From Endocarpon pusillum Z07020 (lineage: Eukaryota; Ascomycota; Eurotiomycetes; Verrucariales; Verrucariaceae), in NCBI RefSeq assembly GCF_000464535.1, contig NW_006913556.1, forward strand, positions 189,774 to 253,773: a DNA stretch of 64,000 nucleotides. Direction: 5' to 3'. Position numbers and translations under genes: made by a program. Positions 1 through 10,445 of the stretch are shown here, piece by piece (the first letter of the stretch is position 1; every line of letters begins with the position of its first letter). The notes below the pieces were generated by a model. It saw only the letters and a program-made list of their open reading frames with translations, had not been told where the DNA came from and searched no databases.

Positions 1-213
1 GACGTCAACGTGAAGGATAATAAGGGACAAACGGCGCTACATATGGCAGCTCTAGGAAGAAGTTGGTTAGGGGCGAAACTGCTGCTAGAGTACGGGGCAG
101 ACGTCAACGTGAAGGATAATAAGGGACAAACGGCTCAGGATTTGGCAGCTGGACTCTGGGATAAGGAAGTGGTACAGCTGTTAGAGGAGGCAGCAGCAGC
201 AGCAAAAGATTGA
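1..213 (+). CDS. Ankyrin-repeat protein, C-terminal fragment
   Basis: The reading frame is open from base 1 and ends at TGA 211-213, so this is the 3' end of a gene that starts to the left of the window. The 70 visible codons contain one complete ankyrin repeat and parts of two others, with the usual GQTALHMAA start and LLLEYGADVN end. The DNA of neighbouring repeats is almost identical: bases 1-35 recur at 100-134, a 99-nt (33-residue) period. This suggests recent repeat expansion. The chain ends in a short alanine run and KD. Ankyrin repeats bind proteins; the full domain set and role of this gene cannot be told from the tail. Confidence 0.8.
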   Translation, partial: DVNVKDNKGQTALHMAALGRSWLGAKLLLEYGADVNVKDNKGQTAQDLAAGLWDKEVVQLLEEAAAAAKD

Positions 214-994
214 TATTGTCTATCCCCCCTTACCACGAAGTGGGAATTCGGAGAACACAAAACTGGGCTCTCCGAGTTATGAGAGTAGGCCCAGAATCCG
301 GGCCCTATAGGAAGCGCAAGGTAGAGTTCAGTTACTGCTCAGGGTTGCTCGAGATCGGAACAGCCTTGCTCAGTCACAGCTCAGGGCTGCTTATCTATCG
401 CTCAGATTACGGTCATGTGCGTTCAGGTCTCGAAGTGGAAATGGAGTTCAGAGAGGTCAAGATTCGAGTGTGAGTGTTTTAGGAGCCGAGGGACATCTCA
501 GAATCCTCTTCATGCCGACGCAATTCTGGGTATACCTCCAACCCGGAAATCTCGAGTTCTTTTTGACAGCCCTATCTGTCTTACCAATATTTGAGCTACT
601 TAGTATGTAGAAAGTGAAGCTTTAGTATCTCCCTAAACAAGAAAGGCGTGGACCTCGGGAAAAATTCCTGCAGATTCCTTCTTTAGGAACTTAGCGGTCA
701 TTAGATTGCGCAGATATCTTCGGAGTCTGTCACTGACCTGAAGATATAACGTTGGTTTACTGACATTTTTGTCACCTGGAATCGCACTTTAATGTCGGGT
801 AGTAGCCATGTTTGTCTTGTCCTGTTTAACAGATGACTACATTTGGTCGTCTCCTGTTTATGTCCTATCAGAAGCGGTGAGAATGCAGACAGAGGCAGAC
901 AAAAGCTGCAAGAACTTATAAAAATCTCAACACGACTGAGAAGGAAGACGACAAACTACTGAGATGCCTTGTCATATCACCCTTCTTGTTCAAA
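214..994. other. Intergenic, no gene recognised
   Basis: I see no convincing coding region. The only structure is a short interspersed repeat at 386-473 (listed separately). The small open frame that covers it is a consequence of the repeat and not a likely gene. Confidence 0.6.
386..473 (+). repeat. Interspersed repeat, copy 1
   Basis: About 88 bp that recur at 32258-32345 in the same orientation at roughly 80 percent identity by eye. Shared blocks include GCTGCTTAT, ATCGCTCAG, AAGTGGAAATGGA and GAGAGGTCAAGATTCG. Differences are mostly transitions. Neither copy has visible inverted ends. Confidence 0.6.
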
Positions 995-1375
995 TTAGCC
1001 AATGTTGCCTAGGTGTGTGTGGCCGAAACGGCTTCCGTACTTCGAACCATGACCCAGCATACGGTCCATACCGATATGTGCAAGCCAAGTAGGAGCCAGT
1101 CCGGCGACGGCGTTATTGTTTAGCGCCAACGCAGTGCATAGCACAAGTATGGGAGGCGTTTTCGTATGGACTGTATTGTAGAGGACAGCACCGGCTGAAG
1201 TACTAGCCAGGTATCCCACCATACCCAGATCTGGGAGAAGGAGGAGGGCGGCAAAAGTCCACCACGACTGTTTGAATTGGGAATAGGCCCAGATCGTTAA
1301 GCAGAATACGCAGGCGCCTTCTACCCGCAAGAGGATCCGCGGCCAAGTCCTGACGAAGCCGTTCTGCATTGCCAT
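995..1375 (-). CDS. DUF4260 family membrane protein
   Basis: The C-terminal 120 residues fit the DUF4260 family, small multi-span membrane proteins of unknown function found in bacteria and fungi. Visible family marks in order are RVEGACVF, an SWW...LLLLPDLGMVGYL block, a YNTVHTK block and the closing LAHIGMDRMLGHGSKYG ... THLG. Three or four hydrophobic segments are visible. The frame is open upstream to 1588, but the residues before 1375 are polar and unlike the family, so I chose the ATG at 1375 (126 codons); an upstream exon joined by an intron is possible. Bacterial members are about 115-125 residues, so the length fits. A MITE lies 470 bp upstream and may affect the promoter. Confidence 0.75.
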   Translation of the reverse strand: MAMQNGFVRTWPRILLRVEGACVFCLTIWAYSQFKQSWWTFAALLLLPDLGMVGYLASTSAGAVLYNTVHTKTPPILVLCTALALNNNAVAGLAPTWLAHIGMDRMLGHGSKYGSRFGHTHLGNIG

Positions 1376-1844
1376 ATCTTGCTGAAATGAGATATAGGTA
1401 ACACTAGAGCTGTAGGAAGGGCAAAGAGGGCGTAGATGTCGAGAGTTGGGAGGAGTGCCTATGAGGAGATCTGTAGCTGTTTTGGTAGGTGTTGACAGAT
1501 GTAGACTCGTGCAAATGGTACTATTGCTGTCGTTCATGAGATCTGATGAGATCGTAGTACTTTCAGCAGATTCAAGGGTGTACACCACTTGCTTTCCACC
1601 TAGAGAGCATGTGATATTTGCTTAGACCTGATTCACGAGCTTGTGCACAGCATTGAACGAAGCGTACTTTCTGAACAGGCGAAATGCCTTTATTTTATCC
1701 AAATCCAAAGGGGCTGGCTGGTTGATGTGACTGATGAAAATGGGATATATACTATGTAAATTGTTGGTTGCCCAAAAAAAAAGTGTAAAGGACGGAGAGG
1801 AGTTATTTATAATAACCCAGACTTTGGCTGAACTATACCCATTA
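1376..1844. other. Intergenic, no gene recognised
   Basis: This is the upstream side of the DUF4260 gene. It contains an A run and short open frames with no recognisable family. Nothing else is supported. Confidence 0.5.
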
Positions 1845-2257
1845 CGTGGAGAAGGGCTCCGAAGATGACGCATTATTGGTCCTTAGCAAATCAACTGATG
1901 ATTTATGATTATAAAGGTCGTCCAAGGATCATAATCTGACGGTTGTACGACCATAATTTGAAAAAAAAAAACATCTAAAATAACATAATTGTATTGGATT
2001 TTAGAGGTCTTAGCTATATATTTCTACACAAACTAGATCATCTTATGGTTATGCTTAAACTAAGTACACGTTGATGATGAAGTGGATGAGTGGAATTCTA
2101 TCTACCTTCAGAATCTATCTCAGAAGGAGGAGAGGCTAAATACAGTGCGGAGTGGCACGTGCGCAGTCACGTGACACGCGACGCCAGGGATTGGCTGACG
2201 GCCAATTCCAACAGTTGATAGTAATTTAGACAAAGCTTTCAGAGGGCTTCCTCCTGT
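1845..2257 (+). mobile_element. MITE family 1, copy A (413 bp, with internal insert)
   Basis: The element is flanked by TA at 1843-1844 and 2258-2259. Its left end GTGGAGAAGGGCTC and the reverse complement of its right end, ACAGGAGGAAGCCCTCT, form an imperfect terminal inverted repeat. It is homologous to copies at 20193-20430, 20450-20720 and 59342-59617. Copy A is longer because about 138 bp (2076-2213) sit in its interior, bounded by GTTGAT at 2070-2075 and 2214-2219. A TA duplication with inverted ends suggests mobilisation by a Tc1/mariner-type transposase; there is no coding capacity. Confidence 0.75.
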
Positions 2258-2699
2258 TACTTAAGTCGTGCCAGTGTCAGGCCAAAAATAGACTGATTTT
2301 CTCCTGGCAAGAGGAATTTCCCCACCAAATTACTATGGTGCAACCCTCAATAAAATTTGCCATCTGCGCGCACGCAGGGCGCTGGCTGCAAGGCCAGCTC
2401 GACGACGGATTCACACCTCTCGTGGTGTCCGATGTCAGTAGCTGCTTGGAGGGAAGCTTAGATGAATCCAGCGCGTCGCGGTTGAATGTGAAGCTCAACG
2501 GAGCTCTACAAATAACCACGACGCGTTACTACACATTGCCACACACCCAAAAAAAAAAGAGGGAATCGATATAAAAACCATTCGACACGTCAATATTAAA
2601 CTCGTATTCGAAACCGATGCAAGCCTATCGACCTCCCAGACGTGGTATCGCCTACTGACGCGACAGGACACTCTCAGCTTACACACACTCTGAGATGGC
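2258..2699. other. Intergenic segment left of the hAT element
   Basis: There are overlapping short open frames on both strands but no family I recognise. On the minus strand, the sequence next to 2700 joins in frame with the minus frame ending near 5544 if the hAT element is removed, so a gene may have been interrupted here; this is weak. Confidence 0.4.
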
Positions 2700-2707
2700 C
2701 TGCTATA

Positions 2708-5535
2708 CAGGGTATCCACTCAATTCAATTTAGTCAAATCAGTCAATTCAATCCCTTGGCAAATCAGTCAATTCCGTGCCTCAGTCAATTCAATTCGGCA
2801 TCTATAGAATTGTCAATTCAGTCAATTTGTATGTGTAGAAGACAATTGGGCCATAGAAATCAATGTAATTGGTAGAGCTATCTTCATGCTCAATGCTGGT
2901 GTTGAGCTTATTGCCTATTTCGGTAGTATGTGTACGTGAGAATAAAATATTCAATTGTTCTCCGCAAATTGTAAATCCTCTATTAAGGACTAGGGACTAA
3001 CTTTAACCACGAATTACTACTTAACAAAGCATTTCTACACATTTAGACCTAGCTAGCTGTATTCAGCGTCTCTTATTCTATCTCTAATATAATGTCTAAC
3101 TCTATAAGATCGTTATTAAGTCCATTTTCAGAAGATCTGTCTGACCTGAGGTCCTTCGGAGTAGGATCCTTTATCTCTGCAGAACAAATTACGTACTCCA
3201 ACTTTATCAAATGCTTTTTCAGCTATCTAAGCTCAGAATCCTCGAAAGCGAACTCGAAACTATGTTTCGCCTTAAGGAGAATCAAAACGAGCACGAACTT
3301 TATTCATATAGGCCTATAGAAAAGAGGTAGTATTAGAAAACGGGTCTAATGCACGACATTATTAGGAATATAACGTCTATTAAAAGCGATATGTTGCTAC
3401 TTTAATAACAAGGCTAAAAGAGCATTTACAAAAGAAATATAATATTAGCTTAAATAATATAACTTCTTCTTTATCCTAGCTATCTATTATTAATCAATAA
3501 TGTTAATTTATAGAGATTTAGCAGCTTTGAAATTCACTTATAATAGCTAATATATCTTTCTAAGATCGCCTTATTAAATAAATTATAATCTCTTATACCT
3601 CTTTTAATATAGTTACTAATAAGCATTTTCGAAGCTTATTCTTCTCTTCTTTAAGCTTTATAAATAAAATCCTGCCTTATTTATCTATTAGTAATAGCAC
3701 ATTATAAAATTAGATTAAGAATAACTTTAAAAAAGCTAAAAACACAATATAACAGATGCTTTAGAAGAGTTAAGGAAAGATTCATATCTCCTTTAATATT
3801 TAGACCTCCCTTAATAGCTATACATTAGCCGGAATCATCTTATATTTTGTTAATAATAACTACTAAGTTAGAGCTATCTTACTTAGTATTTGTAAGGTCT
3901 ATAAAGAGTATTTAAGCGAGAACATTAGTCAAATAGTTATTAATATTATTTGCGAATTTAAAGCTAAATCTGAACTTGACGCGTTTATTCTTAATAACGC
4001 TAGTAATAATAATATAGCAGTTTATTATATTCTTAATAAACTCAAATTATATAATATATACAAAAAAGAGCATTGCTAACTACGTTATTTAGGTTATATT
4101 ATTAATCTTATTATATAAGACTTTATATTTAACCAGAATTTAGAGAAATAGCTATAAGAGTATACTACTATTAAGAAGAGCGCAGATATCAAAGATTTAT
4201 AACGTAATTAGGTATCTTAAAGGCTTATTAGTTATCTTTAAAATCTTATTTTGTTAATTTAAAGTAGCCTATAGCGTAAGCAGGCGTTTTGCAGAATAAT
4301 AGGCATAGATTTAGATCTAAACAAGCAAAATTTAATACTTATTCAGAATAATATTACTTAATAAAATTTTATATATAATATACTTATTTATATATTAGAG
4401 CTTAAGAATCATATTTAAGTATACATTAATAGTTGTTAAACAAAACGTAATTTAAAGAGCAGAATAATAGACAAAGCTATTTAAAAGTATCCTTAGCTTA
4501 CAAAGGATAATTAAATAACACTTTAAGAGCTTTGTAATGCTTTACAGCTATTTAATAAAGCTATAAACTTCCTACAAAGCAATAATAAGGGAGCTAGATA
4601 TAGCTTTTTGTAGGAATGCCTCTCTATAATCAAATGGCTACTATTAATGCTCGAAACGCTCAAGGAAGAGAAGGGCATTAAGGATAAAATTAGTTTATCT
4701 GCGAATAACGTGTGAAACAAGATAAAGAAATATTATGAAGTAACTGATCTCTCTCCTTATTACGTTGCTGCTATCGTCCTTAATTCTGCTTATAAATAGA
4801 GATATTTCGATATCCATTAAAAGAACAACAAATACTAGATCTCTGAGGCTAAGAAGCAGATAAAGGCGCTATAGAGTAGATACAAGATACAGCATAAGCA
4901 CGCAGTTAAGGAGGAGCAGTTACTGCCTGCAGTGAAGTTCTCTCCTAAAGAAGGCTTATTCAAGAGCTTTTTAGCCTGCGGCCAGTCAACAGCTAATGAG
5001 GATAAGGCTACTGACGAATATATGGCTTATTGTCAGCTATCTGCGCTCAAGTTCGAGCCTCAAAATCTCATTACTTAGTAGAGAGAACAAGAGCCCTCAT
5101 TTCCGCTTCTGGCCACTCTTGCGTACACTATCCTTGCTATCCCTGCGATGAGCGCTAAATGCGAACGCGTATTTAGCTCTGCGAAGCTACTTATTACGCC
5201 AAATCGCAACAGGTTGAGCCCAGATACCATCGAATGGTCTGAATGCCTTCGAAATTGGTACAACAACAAGGTTATTTGAGATATAAAGAGTGGTAAGTAT
5301 AGTCAATAGGCTCTATTTAGGTGCTAACAGCTTAAATACAGCTATATCCTTCTCCTGGGCGCCTCATCTGCCTCCTCCTCCTCCTCCTCGCCGCCGTCGA
5401 AGTCGAAATAGCGCATATCCATACAAACTGACTAAATTGTCAGATCAGTCAAATCAGTCAATTCGAGGGCGCTGATTATGTAATCAATTCAATCCGAGGC
5501 CTCAAATTGACTGATTTGAATTGATGGATACCCTG
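2708..5535 (+). mobile_element. hAT-superfamily DNA transposon, inactivated (2,828 bp)
   Basis: The ends are inverted repeats: CAGGGTATCCACTCAATTCA at the left, and the right end in reverse complement reads CAGGGTATCCATCAATTCAA. Subterminal AATCAGTCAATT-type motifs are repeated at both sides. A perfect 8-bp target duplication, CTGCTATA, flanks the element at 2700-2707 and 5536-5543, which is the hAT hallmark. The interior is AT-rich and encodes a stop-ridden hAT transposase on the plus strand. The intact duplication and ends mean a clean insertion, while the stops imply later mutation, in keeping with RIP. Confidence 0.93.
3092..5279 (+). pseudogene. hAT transposase, RIP-degraded
   Basis: The last 70 codons (about 5070-5279) keep the hAT C-terminal dimerisation region: REQEPSFPLLATLAYTILAI, then PAMSAKCERVFSSAKLLITP, then NRNRLSPDTIEWSECLRNWY, ending at TGA 5277-5279. 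Two TAG codons stand where the family has a WW pair before REQ. Further left, near 4075-4130, a LRYLG-II-NLII-DF block matches the central hAT region, again with TAA/TAG inside. The stops are what TGG-to-TAG and CAA-to-TAA transitions produce. The start is unclear; an open frame begins at ATG 3092. It would have catalysed cut-and-paste transposition and cannot now be translated in full. Confidence 0.85.
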
Positions 5536-5543
5536 CTGCTATA

Positions 5544-6994
5544 ACATGCCGCGAGGGTAGCTGGATCTTTTACAGGTATGGAAAGATACTCAACAACACT
5601 CACACCCGCAATCTCGATCTCGCCAAAGTCCGCTTCTACTTTTGAAAACCTGAAGCGCACGTGACACGTGGGATCTGAAACGATGCGTAATTCAGCAGGC
5701 CCGAAGCTGTGGCTGTGCAAGGCTGTTCCCAGCGAGCCTCAGCCAGCCCCTGAGCATCAACTGAATTTTACTGAGCTTCCCATAAGAGCTGGTTCTAGGC
5801 CACTGTCTTAATTCTAGTCTTCGTGTAAGACAATTTCGTGGCTCTAATACCTTGTATCCGAGAGAAAGCAGTCATAAACGAGTCTCGTCGGATCACAGCA
5901 CTTGCAACATCCAAACTCGCTCCCGGTAGTAGCGCCAAAACAAGCTTGGAGATACAGAGACTGGAGTAGTATTCTACCAGGTGTAAGTATCCAGTCTTTG
6001 AAATACCTGTAAAATGACTGAACCGACCATGTTTAGACCCCAATCAGCATGACTCTACGTGTCGTTCTTTTGGATCCAACCGTCTTTCAAAGAAGCAGAT
6101 ATCACGGTAGTGCGCAAACGCGCTTGAAGGCTCCGCATCTCTCATCAATAAGAGGAAAGTGGACGCAGCAATAATGTCACTAGACCTGCAGGTCATGGCG
6201 TCCGGCATGGTTCCCACAGTTCTGACTTCCAGTGGGATAAATCTGCTACCAAATCCATGTCATGTTGACCCACGCCAACGGCGAAGAAAGCCACGGAGCA
6301 AACGGTAGGGACGGGCATCACTATGTCTCGCGAATCATCAGAGTCCGTCCTGAGAGCCAGGTCCTGGGAGACGAGAATCCAGTTGGAAGCCAATGGCTAT
6401 GAGCAACATGCACACATAGCCATGCCGAGAAGCAGTGGCACTTTTGAATCTTAGGACATCTAAAGCGGTCAGCCAGCACCTAGTTAGTAAGTTGATGGGC
6501 GAGAACATTAAGGTTATGCCTGACACTACGATCTGCAATTGTGCATTGCGCTGGTGAAGCCGAGGATCTCGAACGAAGGTCGTAGAGTAGTCCGGGAGCG
6601 TGTTGCATGCGCCAGTGAAGAGTATTAGAGAAGCTTTTGGAAATACCTTGGTGGGTAGGCGGGAGACCGTCAAAGCCGCTCACCCCTGTCGCAGATGTAG
6701 TGAGTATGAGATTTGGCTTCTTCCAAAGGGAGTCTTCCACCATGGTCTGAGTGCCGTCCTTCACAGAGATCTCAGTGGACTTCATCTTTGCCGGGTCGGG
6801 TTCTGTCTATCTACACTGATATTCCCATCCTCATCGCTTGGTTACTTGGTATGCTACATTCCGGAAACTTGCTGATGAAATTTTGAAACTGCTGCCTGCA
6901 AGATATCATGGCAAACCCTCTCTGTACAGTATTATTCATGAACGCCGCTCTACTGACTCTATATAAAATATGCTTGTACCTGCACACGCAGCTC
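5544..6994. other. Accessory segment, no gene recognised
   Basis: Several overlapping open frames of 60-110 codons occur on the minus strand (5502-5720, 5795-6043, 6338-6673, 6480-6785), but I recognise no domain in any of them. Frames that shift repeatedly like this could be a decayed gene. I do not assign a function. Confidence 0.4.
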
Positions 6995-8773
6995 TCATCC
7001 GTCTGTTCGCTCAAGCCTCACCCTAAATGCAGCAGGGTTCACCGCTACCGCCCTGCCGCTGGAGTCGACATCAAACACAAAAAGCTCTGTGCTCAAACCG
7101 CCATACGTTAAGCCATCAACACTGAACCAGTCTGCTGTTACAAATTGCGAAATCGGTCCAACTTGCACACTCGGCGCATCAGCACCTCTGACCGCTCTAA
7201 ACGCCACCTGTCCCGTCGCTACGTCTGCGATCGAGGGCAGGAGTCGGTTGGGCAGATTCCTCCTCATCCCAGGCAGCGTGAGGAGCACGTCCGTGCCGTT
7301 GCTGATGAAGCTCGATATCGCCAAGCCAGGCGGCGCCCCTTGAGACTGGTTGAGGGACAAGGTCAAGGAGGAATTCAGTCCTTCCACCGTGGACGTGTAC
7401 GAGCCCGCAAAGTTGCTTTCGGCTTCAGCAGCAGCCTGGGCCATCAGGGCAGGCAGGATCGTGTCGGCCACCAGATCGCCAATGGCGCCAATGATGGTGA
7501 GACGTTCGGCCGATGTACTAGCCGTAAGGATGCTGAAGCCCGCGTCGAAGTCGGGTAAGAGCACGAAGAAACTGCCGTAATGACCAGAGTCGCCGCCCTT
7601 GGTGTAGAGGTCAGTGACGACGCCTGAGTCTGCGTACGTGTAGCGTACGATCTCCCAGGGAGCGCCGACTGAGGATTGCAAACGGGCGGTGTGGGAAAGG
7701 GGTTTCATCCACTTGCGTGTCTCGTCGGGCGGAAGCAGGGTGTGGTTGAGGATGCCAACGCCGAGTTTCGCGAGGTCCTGTGTCGTGGACAAAAGACCTC
7801 CGGAGGACTTTGCCATGTCGCTGTCAGACGCGAAGTAGCTAATATCGCCAGGGATCACTGCGCGGAACCATTCGGACTGGATGGGGGGACTGGAGTTGGA
7901 GTTGGTCATGTCGAGGGGATCAAAGATACTGTCGCGATATATTTCATCAATGGTTTTCCCAGTGATGTTGGCGAGCACCAGGCCGAGCAGGGAGAAGCCG
8001 TTATTACTGTACCCCGGACTAGTCCAGGGGAGAAAGGTTGGCGGACGATTCTGGACGCCCATGATGTATCGCTCTGGGTCTTCGGCACAAGCAGGGTCTT
8101 CAGAGCCTATGCATGGTAAGGATGAGGAAATCGGGTCGTTTGAGTCTAACAGTGGAAGACCCAATGCTGTTGGGTTAAGGTCAGGCTGCAATAGAAACTC
8201 CCCTAGCGAAAGAAAGTCACGTGGCACACCGGCAATTTGAGCCGCGAGAGCACGGGGAGTGACCAAGTCCCATTGAACGTGACCTACGATGTTGTTGTTG
8301 TTGTTGGACGTCTCCATTAGCTGGGGAAAGAACTCTGTCAGAGGACGGTCCCAGTCGGTGCTATCAAGCCCCAGCAGACCTGCATAGACTGTGAAGAGCT
8401 TGCTGACGCTGGCGATGCGGTAGATAGTGTCTCCGTCGACTTGGTTTGTGCCATTGGGCGCGTTGGCCACTTCGGCAGACGTGTGGTGGAATTGCAGAAT
8501 CTCGGTAGCGGCAGAGTCGTGGATTGAGAACATACCCAGGGAGAAGGTTACATTTTGGATTGCAGACAGAGCATCGTTTGAAGATGCAGCGCTTTGATCA
8601 ATGCCGCTGAGGTATGCCTGTAGCGTTGAAGTGAGGTTCGCCCAACTGGCGGCGACAAGGCTTTCGTCGCTGGTTAGGTCTGCAGGGGGTGGGTATCGTG
8701 GGCCTAGGTAGTCGGCCAGGACGGGTGTAAGGCATATCGGAAGCAGCGTGAGAAGATGCCGTAGACGGGACAT
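6995..8773 (-). CDS. Secreted serine beta-lactamase-like protein (class C / PBP fold)
   Basis: A 592-residue protein in one exon. The start at 8773 was chosen over an in-frame start at 8872 because it gives a clear signal peptide (SRLRHLLTLLPICLTPVLA). The catalytic motifs of the beta-lactamase/transpeptidase superfamily are present: SVSK at residues 122-125 (nucleophile Ser and base Lys), YSN at 255-257, and a GDSGHYGSF stretch near 395-402 where the third motif lies. Many N-x-S/T sites fit secretion. The length fits the fungal beta-lactamase-like family, whose members are mostly uncharacterised esterase or peptidase-like enzymes rather than antibiotic-resistance enzymes; the substrate is unknown. 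A C-terminal beta domain follows the catalytic part. A TATA-like box lies about 85 bp upstream. It has no obvious partner among its neighbours. Confidence 0.9.
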   Translation of the reverse strand: MSRLRHLLTLLPICLTPVLADYLGPRYPPPADLTSDESLVAASWANLTSTLQAYLSGIDQSAASSNDALSAIQNVTFSLGMFSIHDSAATEILQFHHTSAEVANAPNGTNQVDGDTIYRIASVSKLFTVYAGLLGLDSTDWDRPLTEFFPQLMETSNNNNNIVGHVQWDLVTPRALAAQIAGVPRDFLSLGEFLLQPDLNPTALGLPLLDSNDPISSSLPCIGSEDPACAEDPERYIMGVQNRPPTFLPWTSPGYSNNGFSLLGLVLANITGKTIDEIYRDSIFDPLDMTNSNSSPPIQSEWFRAVIPGDISYFASDSDMAKSSGGLLSTTQDLAKLGVGILNHTLLPPDETRKWMKPLSHTARLQSSVGAPWEIVRYTYADSGVVTDLYTKGGDSGHYGSFFVLLPDFDAGFSILTASTSAERLTIIGAIGDLVADTILPALMAQAAAEAESNFAGSYTSTVEGLNSSLTLSLNQSQGAPPGLAISSFISNGTDVLLTLPGMRRNLPNRLLPSIADVATGQVAFRAVRGADAPSVQVGPISQFVTADWFSVDGLTYGGLSTELFVFDVDSSGRAVAVNPAAFRVRLERTDG

Positions 8774-8854
8774 GTTGCTGGTTTCCTTCTTGTTGGAAAT
8801 GGTAGTATACAGAGTAAATGCGATATTCTTCAAGCCTTCTGCCGTGTGCTGGCA

Positions 8855-8866
8855 CATATATATACC
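8855..8866 (-). promoter_or_regulatory. TATA-like box for the beta-lactamase-like gene
   Basis: On the minus strand the sequence reads GTATATATATGTG, about 83-90 bp before the ATG at 8773. Position and composition suit a TATA element; no transcription start is visible. Confidence 0.45.
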
Positions 8867-9711
8867 CAACAACCGGTGCGTAGGTAGGGACCCCGAAGTG
8901 ACATATTGCCACGACTCTGCCCAGCCTGCTTAGATGACTCTGTCGTATTTCCCCTTTATGCTGCGCTAACTGGTACTATAGTAGCTGGAAAACTCGTATA
9001 GAAAGGAAGAGGCTCATCTGGGGATCCTTCGAACAGCACTAGTAACCAGATATAGATGGTGCTGTGACGCGGTGGCCTTGGCACCCATCCTTGACTGCGT
9101 GTTTCTCAACATCGTCGCTACTCGCCTCTGGTGCAAATAGGAAGCACACAGTGACTTCGGATGTGAGCGGCGTGGAGGCATGGTGAAGCGCAGGAGCGAC
9201 TGCGGTCTGGTACGTAGTATGTTGCAGTATGGGGATCGGGAGCGTGGTGACACCTACTAGTGGAACATGAGGTTGATTTGCGGAGCTCAGGGGATGGATG
9301 TGCTGTCACAAAGCCAAGATGCTAAGATACACAGGAATGCGTCGTGTAGTATCACGCGAAATGGCGATGATGAATTCGACAATCGATCCCGCCATTCCTT
9401 CACCATCTTTGAAACATCGTTCAAGTAGTTGGACGGTGAAGGCTGCCAAGGGGCCCAGGGCTGTTATTGGCTGACTCAATACCAGCTAACCGTATAGAGG
9501 CCTTTGCAGCGCTCAGCGCTAAGCTCCCCACCGTCCTCCGGTCCTCTGGTCCTTCGGATCCAACCTGAAGTGAATAATTTGTCGTCTCTCCGCCGCTGAT
9601 CATCCAGCTACACAGTAAGACTCAGCCATGTAATACCACCACAGCATGTCTCGAGATGCTAACTATGTCAGGGCACATCCTCCGATGGCATAGATTAGAG
9701 GTAAGAGTGTG
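8867..9711. other. Intergenic, no gene recognised
   Basis: Short frames only, and no recognisable domain or repeat pairing with other parts of the window. Confidence 0.5.
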
Positions 9712-10445
9712 TCAGACATAAGCCAGTTTACGGTCCTCCGGAGGCCGCGCTTCTTTTGGTCCAACACGAGGTCTTTGAGAACCTAGATATTTGTCAAAAG
9801 TGTTCGTAAGGCTGACCCTTATGGTAATCTGATAAATAGCCGCGTCGAGTTTTTGGTCCGTAGAGTATGCGTGGCATGTTTTGCGGGCGAACGTTTCAAT
9901 TTCCGCTAGGTACTCACAAAGGAATCTCGGGTCATCACGAAGTTCATTGGCATGCCAGATCGGGCCAAGACTCTGCCCAAAAACTACGCCTGACAACCCG
10001 ACAGCTCTGTCTCCGATGGAAATGGATTTGCTTATATGGGAGCCACTGCACTGTAGAGGCGGTTCTTCGAGTTCCATGTGGTTGATCCCGTTTGCTGCGA
10101 CCAATTCGGTACCTAGGAACGAAGGCCTTCGGCCTCTATTGGCATTCGGCACCCTGAGGGGATGTGTATATTCCCTTGCCTCACCAGTAGCCCTTCTGCG
10201 ACCTGAATAAAGGGTTCTGCGCAGGGCTTTGAATAGTCCACCTTGATACTCAATCGATCAACATCGCTGAAAATACCTAGAAGAGCGTAGATGTGGTCCT
10301 TCATTTCTGTCGCCTGCAAGGAGTGAACCTTCGTCGAGCCGTTCAATAAAGGTTGTCGATCTTGATCATGCCCTCCTGCTGCGGCTTGCAACAGGCGCGG
10401 CCTGCAACTGTGCATCACTTGTAGGGGTAGGCCTGCAAGCATGGA
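9712..10445 (-). pseudogene. HET-domain (heterokaryon incompatibility) gene remnant
   Basis: The frame from 10442 reads ATEMKDHIYALLGIFSD followed by VDYSKPCAEPFIQVAEGLL. This is the closing part of the HET domain (pattern PRDKIYALLGL..D....VDYS). The chain stops near 10113, and a second frame (10152-9712) continues with residues of the kind seen downstream of HET domains. The two frames differ, and the N-terminal catalytic-like half of the domain is not found upstream; there is a TGA just before the first frame. HET proteins trigger cell death on fusion of unlike hyphae. This copy is 5'-truncated and frameshifted. An unseen intron at the frame change is possible, but the missing N-terminus remains. 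Confidence 0.65.

Noticed and set aside
210..473. A small gene of 87 codons after the ankyrin fragment
   Set aside because: Half of it is an interspersed repeat that recurs at 32.3 kb; the other copy has a different frame ending.
9867..10210. Plus-strand frames over the HET remnant
   Set aside because: The minus strand carries the recognisable HET domain text; the plus frames have no family resemblance.
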